Shown here one piece after another: positions 61,033-64,000 of a stretch of 64,000 nt of DNA. The DNA comes from an uncultured Bacilli bacterium (lineage in GTDB: Bacteria > Bacillota_I > Bacilli_A > RF39 > UBA660). Location of the stretch: NCBI GenBank assembly GCA_934162665.1, contig CAKPJN010000001.1:145330-209329 (forward strand), read 5' to 3'. Each line of letters begins with the position of its first letter. Positions within the stretch are counted from its first letter, which is position 1. The notes beneath the pieces are model-generated. The model saw only the letters and a list, made by a program, of their open reading frames with translations. It was not told the DNA's origin and made no database searches. Both the position numbers and the translations under genes were made by a program.

Positions 61033-62886
61033 ATGAAAGATGAAGAAAGAATATGTGGTTTATATTTAAGAGTATCTACTGAAGATCAAGCCAAAGAAGG
61101 ATTTAGTTTACCAGAGCAAAAAGAAAGATTAGAGGCACTTTGTAAGTTTAAAGGTTATAAGATATATGATTATTATACTGATGCTGGAATAAGTGCTAAA
61201 ACAGGAAATCATAGACCAGAGTTTGATAGATTAATTGATGATGCTAAAAACGGCAAAATAAACACTGTTATTGCTTTAAAACTAGATAGACTATCAAGAA
61301 GTATATATGATTGGGAAAACTTACTTAAAACATCTGAAAAGTATAGATTTGATTTAGTATGTGCTAATGATGATATTAATACAACAACAGCTAATGGAAA
61401 AATGGTAACTAGAATTATGATGTCAGTTTCACAAAACGAAATAGAAAGAACAAGTGAAAGAACCAAAGTTGGTATGGTAGGAGCAATTAAACAAGGTCAT
61501 ATTCCAGCAGTTTGTCCTATTGGTTTTAAAAGAGTTGATAAAAAACTAGTTCCAGATCCATTAACAAAAGATATAGTTATAAGAATATTTAATTTATATT
61601 TTGAAGGTAATTCTTATAGCACTATTGCAAATATCTATAACAAAGAAAAAATACAAGATAAAACAAATTGAAAAGATACAAGAATACTAAAGATTTTATC
61701 TAATGAATTATATAAAGGAGATTATGTATCAGGCAAAACAATAAATAAACCTGTATATTATGAAAATGTAGTTGAGCCATTAGTTAGTAAAGAACTATGG
61801 GAAAATTGCCAAGCACAAAGAAAGAAAAATCAAAAGAACTACATGAGAACTCAAACTTATATCTTCTTACAAAAATTAAGATGTCCTAAATGTGGAAGAA
61901 TTCTTGCTGGTGGTGCTACTCATAAGATTAAATATGATAAATGGTATTTCTATTATAGATGTGAGGATTGTAAAAATAATATTAAAGAAGAAACTATTGA
62001 AAATTCGGTTAAAACACTACTATCAGATATATTAGAATATGATAATGTTGTTAATGAATTTTTCTTACCAGTATTAAAGTCCAAATTAGATAATCCAAAA
62101 CAAGAATTAGAAAAAGAGTTAAAATCATTAAATAATAAAAAAGGTAGAATTAGAAAAGCATATATTGATTCAATATTTACAGAAGAAGAATATAGAAGTG
62201 AATTGGAATTAATAGAAAATCAAATTAAAGATATTAATTCTAAGTTATTAGAAAATTCACAAGCCGAACAATTAAACTTTACTACTGAAGATATATTACT
62301 TAAAAGAGATATGGATTTTATTAACAAAGTTAAATTACCAATTTCTTATTATGCATTTAATGATAATTGGGATTTATTAGATCGAGATGATAAAGCAGAT
62401 ATAATTATGAGATATATTGATGATGTTGAATTAGAAACTAAAAATGGAAAATTAGTTGTAAAACAAATTAATTTTAGAAGTACATTCTATAATGATTTTA
62501 ATGAATTATACACCAAAGGTTATATTGATAAGAAAAGACCTCTTACATACGATTTTAATGGTGTATGTGTAGATACAAATATAAGATATAGTGAATACTT
62601 ACCAATTAAAGATGTAATGCAACACTTATATAGATTAAATGAATATTATGAAGTTAATTTATATAAAGGCACTTATTATAAAGAAACAGAAAAATTAGAT
62701 ATAGGACCACTACAAAGAAATGAAGTTCCTATAAGAGTATTCCCATTACAAAAAGATAATAACGGAGATAATAATTGGTTATCAATGGGAATGCTTGCTA
62801 CAAAGAATAATCCGAATGATATAAAGGTAAACATTAGAGATGTATTTGAAACAATACCCGATAATGTTACCGAAGAAAATTTTTAA
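61033..62886 (+). pseudogene. Large serine recombinase with in-frame TGA
   Basis: 617 codons with one TGA at 61669-61671 (codon 213). Catalytic Ser15 in YLRVSTEDQA; KLDRLSRSIYDW; after the stop the frame goes on KDTRILKILSNELYKGDYVSG, zinc ribbon CPKCGRILAGG...CEDC, coiled coil, and the end like its paralogue. The paralogue at 20768 has KKWYDTTIQKIL where this has TN-stop-KDTRILKIL, so TGG changed to TGA. The N-terminal product (212 aa) keeps only the catalytic domain; the rest would need read-through. ATG 61033 preferred over TTG 61024. Confidence 0.85.
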
Positions 62887-63137
62887 AATGCGTGGCACGT
62901 TTTGTTGAACTTTTAGTTCAATGAAAGTGGTGATAGCAATTTAAAAATTGATACTTTATGTAGTTTTAACTATTTACGAAGTTTATAGTTATTGCGGAAT
63001 AAGGTGAACGGATTCTAAGGTGTTAAACCTTAGCCCGCTGGATATTTTGTATGGAACGTACAAAATTCCTAGGGGGTTAGAAATTTTGGATGACCAAACT
63101 GACCACTTGAGTGGTCACTTCTAGAAAGGAGGAAACT
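62887..63137. other. Hairpin-rich region, candidate oriT
   Basis: No gene. Contains TTGAAC/GTTCAA, CTAAGG-CCTTAG (63015-63033), perfect ATTTTGTA-tggaacg-TACAAAAT (63044-63066) followed by TCCTAGGGGGTTAG, and a perfect TGACCACT-tg-AGTGGTCA (63100-63117) close to the relaxase ribosome-binding site. The position upstream of a MobV gene fits oriT; the last dyad could be an operator. Confidence 0.5.
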
Positions 63138-64000
63138 ATGTCAGAACTTGCTTATTCGCTACATTTAGGTAGTGATAAAAATAGAAAAAACATATCTAAA
63201 CAAAATGGTAAAAACAATTTAAGTGGAACAACTTCTTTGCCAAATAATGCTATTCAAAATGTAAGACAATTATCAAAAGTAGATAAGCATAATTATAGAA
63301 AATACGATAACGAACAAGACTTAATAGAAATAGTTAGAGGAACTTCTTCTCCACTTGATGATGTCAAAGAATTATATTTAAGTGAATTTGAAGAAGCAAG
63401 ACTTGAATACAATTCTAAACAATCTAGACCTAGTCGTATGATAGATAATTATTTTGATAATGTATCTAATAATGAGAAAAAGGATCTTGCATGTGAAATA
63501 ATACTTGAACTTGGTGATAAAGAATATTGGGATACTAAAGATGAAAATTTTAAAAAAAATGTCAGAAGTTTATAAAAAACAAGTTGATGATTTAGAATTA
63601 TTAGTTCCTAATTTTAAAGTAGCTAGTGCTATTATTCATTATGATGAAACAAGCCCACACTTACATATTGTTGGTGTTCCAATTAAATATAAGAATAAAA
63701 ATGGTATGGAAAAACAGGTTGGTAAATCTGATGTATTTACTAAAGAATCCTTAATTAGATTACAAGATAAAATGAGAACTTTATGTATTGAAGAATTTAA
63801 TCACGTATATAGTTTAGATTCTACTTTAAAACAAAAACAAAAAGGAAGAAATAGAGATATTCATGTATCTGATATGGCTAACTATATTGAAATGAAAAAG
63901 CAAATTGAAAAAAATACTGAAAGCCTAAAACAAGCTAATAAAAAATCTTCAGAGTTAAAACAAAACTCTAAAGATATAAAAGATAAAATTGCTAAACTTA
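63138..64000 (+). pseudogene. MobV-type relaxase, frameshifted at an A8 tract and cut by the window end
   Basis: AAAGGAGG precedes ATG. MSELAYSLHLGSDKNR start, then KHNYRKYDNEQD, LYLSEFEEARLEYNSKQ..., KKDLACEIILELGDKEYW up to A8 at 63552-63559, where the frame stops soon after (63575). With one A fewer it continues MSEVYKKQVDDL, HYDETSPHLHIVGVP (metal motif HxDE..PHxH), and a coiled-coil tail to the end. Different MobV subfamily from the one at 22567. Confidence 0.8.

Larger units (their letters stand above)
60432..64000 (+). mobile_element. Second Tn4451-like element at tRNA-Glu CCA end (runs off the window)
   Basis: Same order as the tRNA-Arg element: AGTCGAAC hairpin after the CCA, terminator, ~90-aa protein, TTGACA promoter, leader/attenuator, serine recombinase, oriT-like region, MobV relaxase. 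Right end and cargo lie outside the window. The recombinase has an in-frame TGA and the relaxase a frameshift, so this copy may be stuck. Confidence 0.8.

Noticed and set aside
61669..61671. TGA read as Trp, a Mycoplasma-type code for the whole organism
   Set aside because: TGA is a normal stop for the element-1 recombinase and for both genes of the two-component system, and Trp is TGG throughout core genes.
1..64000. CRISPR array, rRNA operon or biosynthetic cluster
   Set aside because: No regularly spaced repeats, rRNA segments or assembly-line genes were seen on reading.

Overview
The window is AT-rich, densely coded bacterial DNA with standard-code genes. Many genes are preceded by a GGTGAT-type ribosome-binding site, which pairs with the outer part of a Bacillota 16S 3' end. 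Peptidoglycan genes (MurC, MurI, a class B PBP), two RNase families (III and J), EF-P with its YmfF/YmfH partners, YidD, GerA/GerC-type germination genes and a four-cysteine L33 point to Bacillota, class Bacilli. Gene content and composition would suit an uncultured gut lineage near Erysipelotrichales/RF39, but that placement is inference.

Layout: 1-14.8 kb is core genome (YetF, a GHL10-like lipid-anchored or secreted hydrolase, two pseudopilins, endonuclease IV, a PBP, a MraZ-like protein with a sigma factor, L33, EF-P, FtsK, DeoD, YmfF/YmfH). A decayed TnpB and another broken gene lie at 14.8-15.65 kb. 15.7-20.1 kb is core again (AlkD-like, ZnuA-like lipoprotein, YidD, RNase III, RNase J). 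A Tn4451-like mobilizable element (serine recombinase + MobV relaxase + YHYH surface protein) sits exactly at the CCA end of tRNA-Arg(CCT), about 20.20-25.73 kb. A strip of broken genes follows (KilA-N, an unknown pseudogene, a shortened NUDIX), then MurI, an esterase and two small envelope genes.

A second, unrelated 6-kb element (about 30.64-36.67 kb) carries a tyrosine integrase, a RepA-like ATPase, a DUF3173 protein, an XRE repressor with operators and four unknown cargo genes. It lies inside the anticodon loop of a tRNA-Arg-type gene and leaves the tRNA split into halves 6 kb apart. 36.8-55.7 kb is mostly core: GDPD, SOD, a ComEC-like hydrolase with DUF3006, HlyIII, M23, GerA/GerC, RlmD, ZIP, QueH, MurC, a two-component system, an SDR and a ClpX-like unfoldase with a replaced N-terminus. 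Gene remnants lie at 47.2-47.8 kb.

tRNA-Met(CAT), a decayed IS91-type transposase, tRNA-Gln(CTG), GltX and tRNA-Glu(CTC) follow. A second Tn4451-like element begins directly at the CCA of tRNA-Glu and runs off the window end. Its recombinase has a TGA where Trp is expected and its relaxase is frameshifted at an A8 tract.

The strongest system-level signal is the shared design of the two Tn4451-like elements: tRNA CCA junction, terminator, ~90-100-aa protein, promoter, short leader peptide whose 3' half is one arm of an intrinsic terminator, recombinase, then relaxase. This looks like translation-controlled attenuation of a tRNA-targeting integrase.
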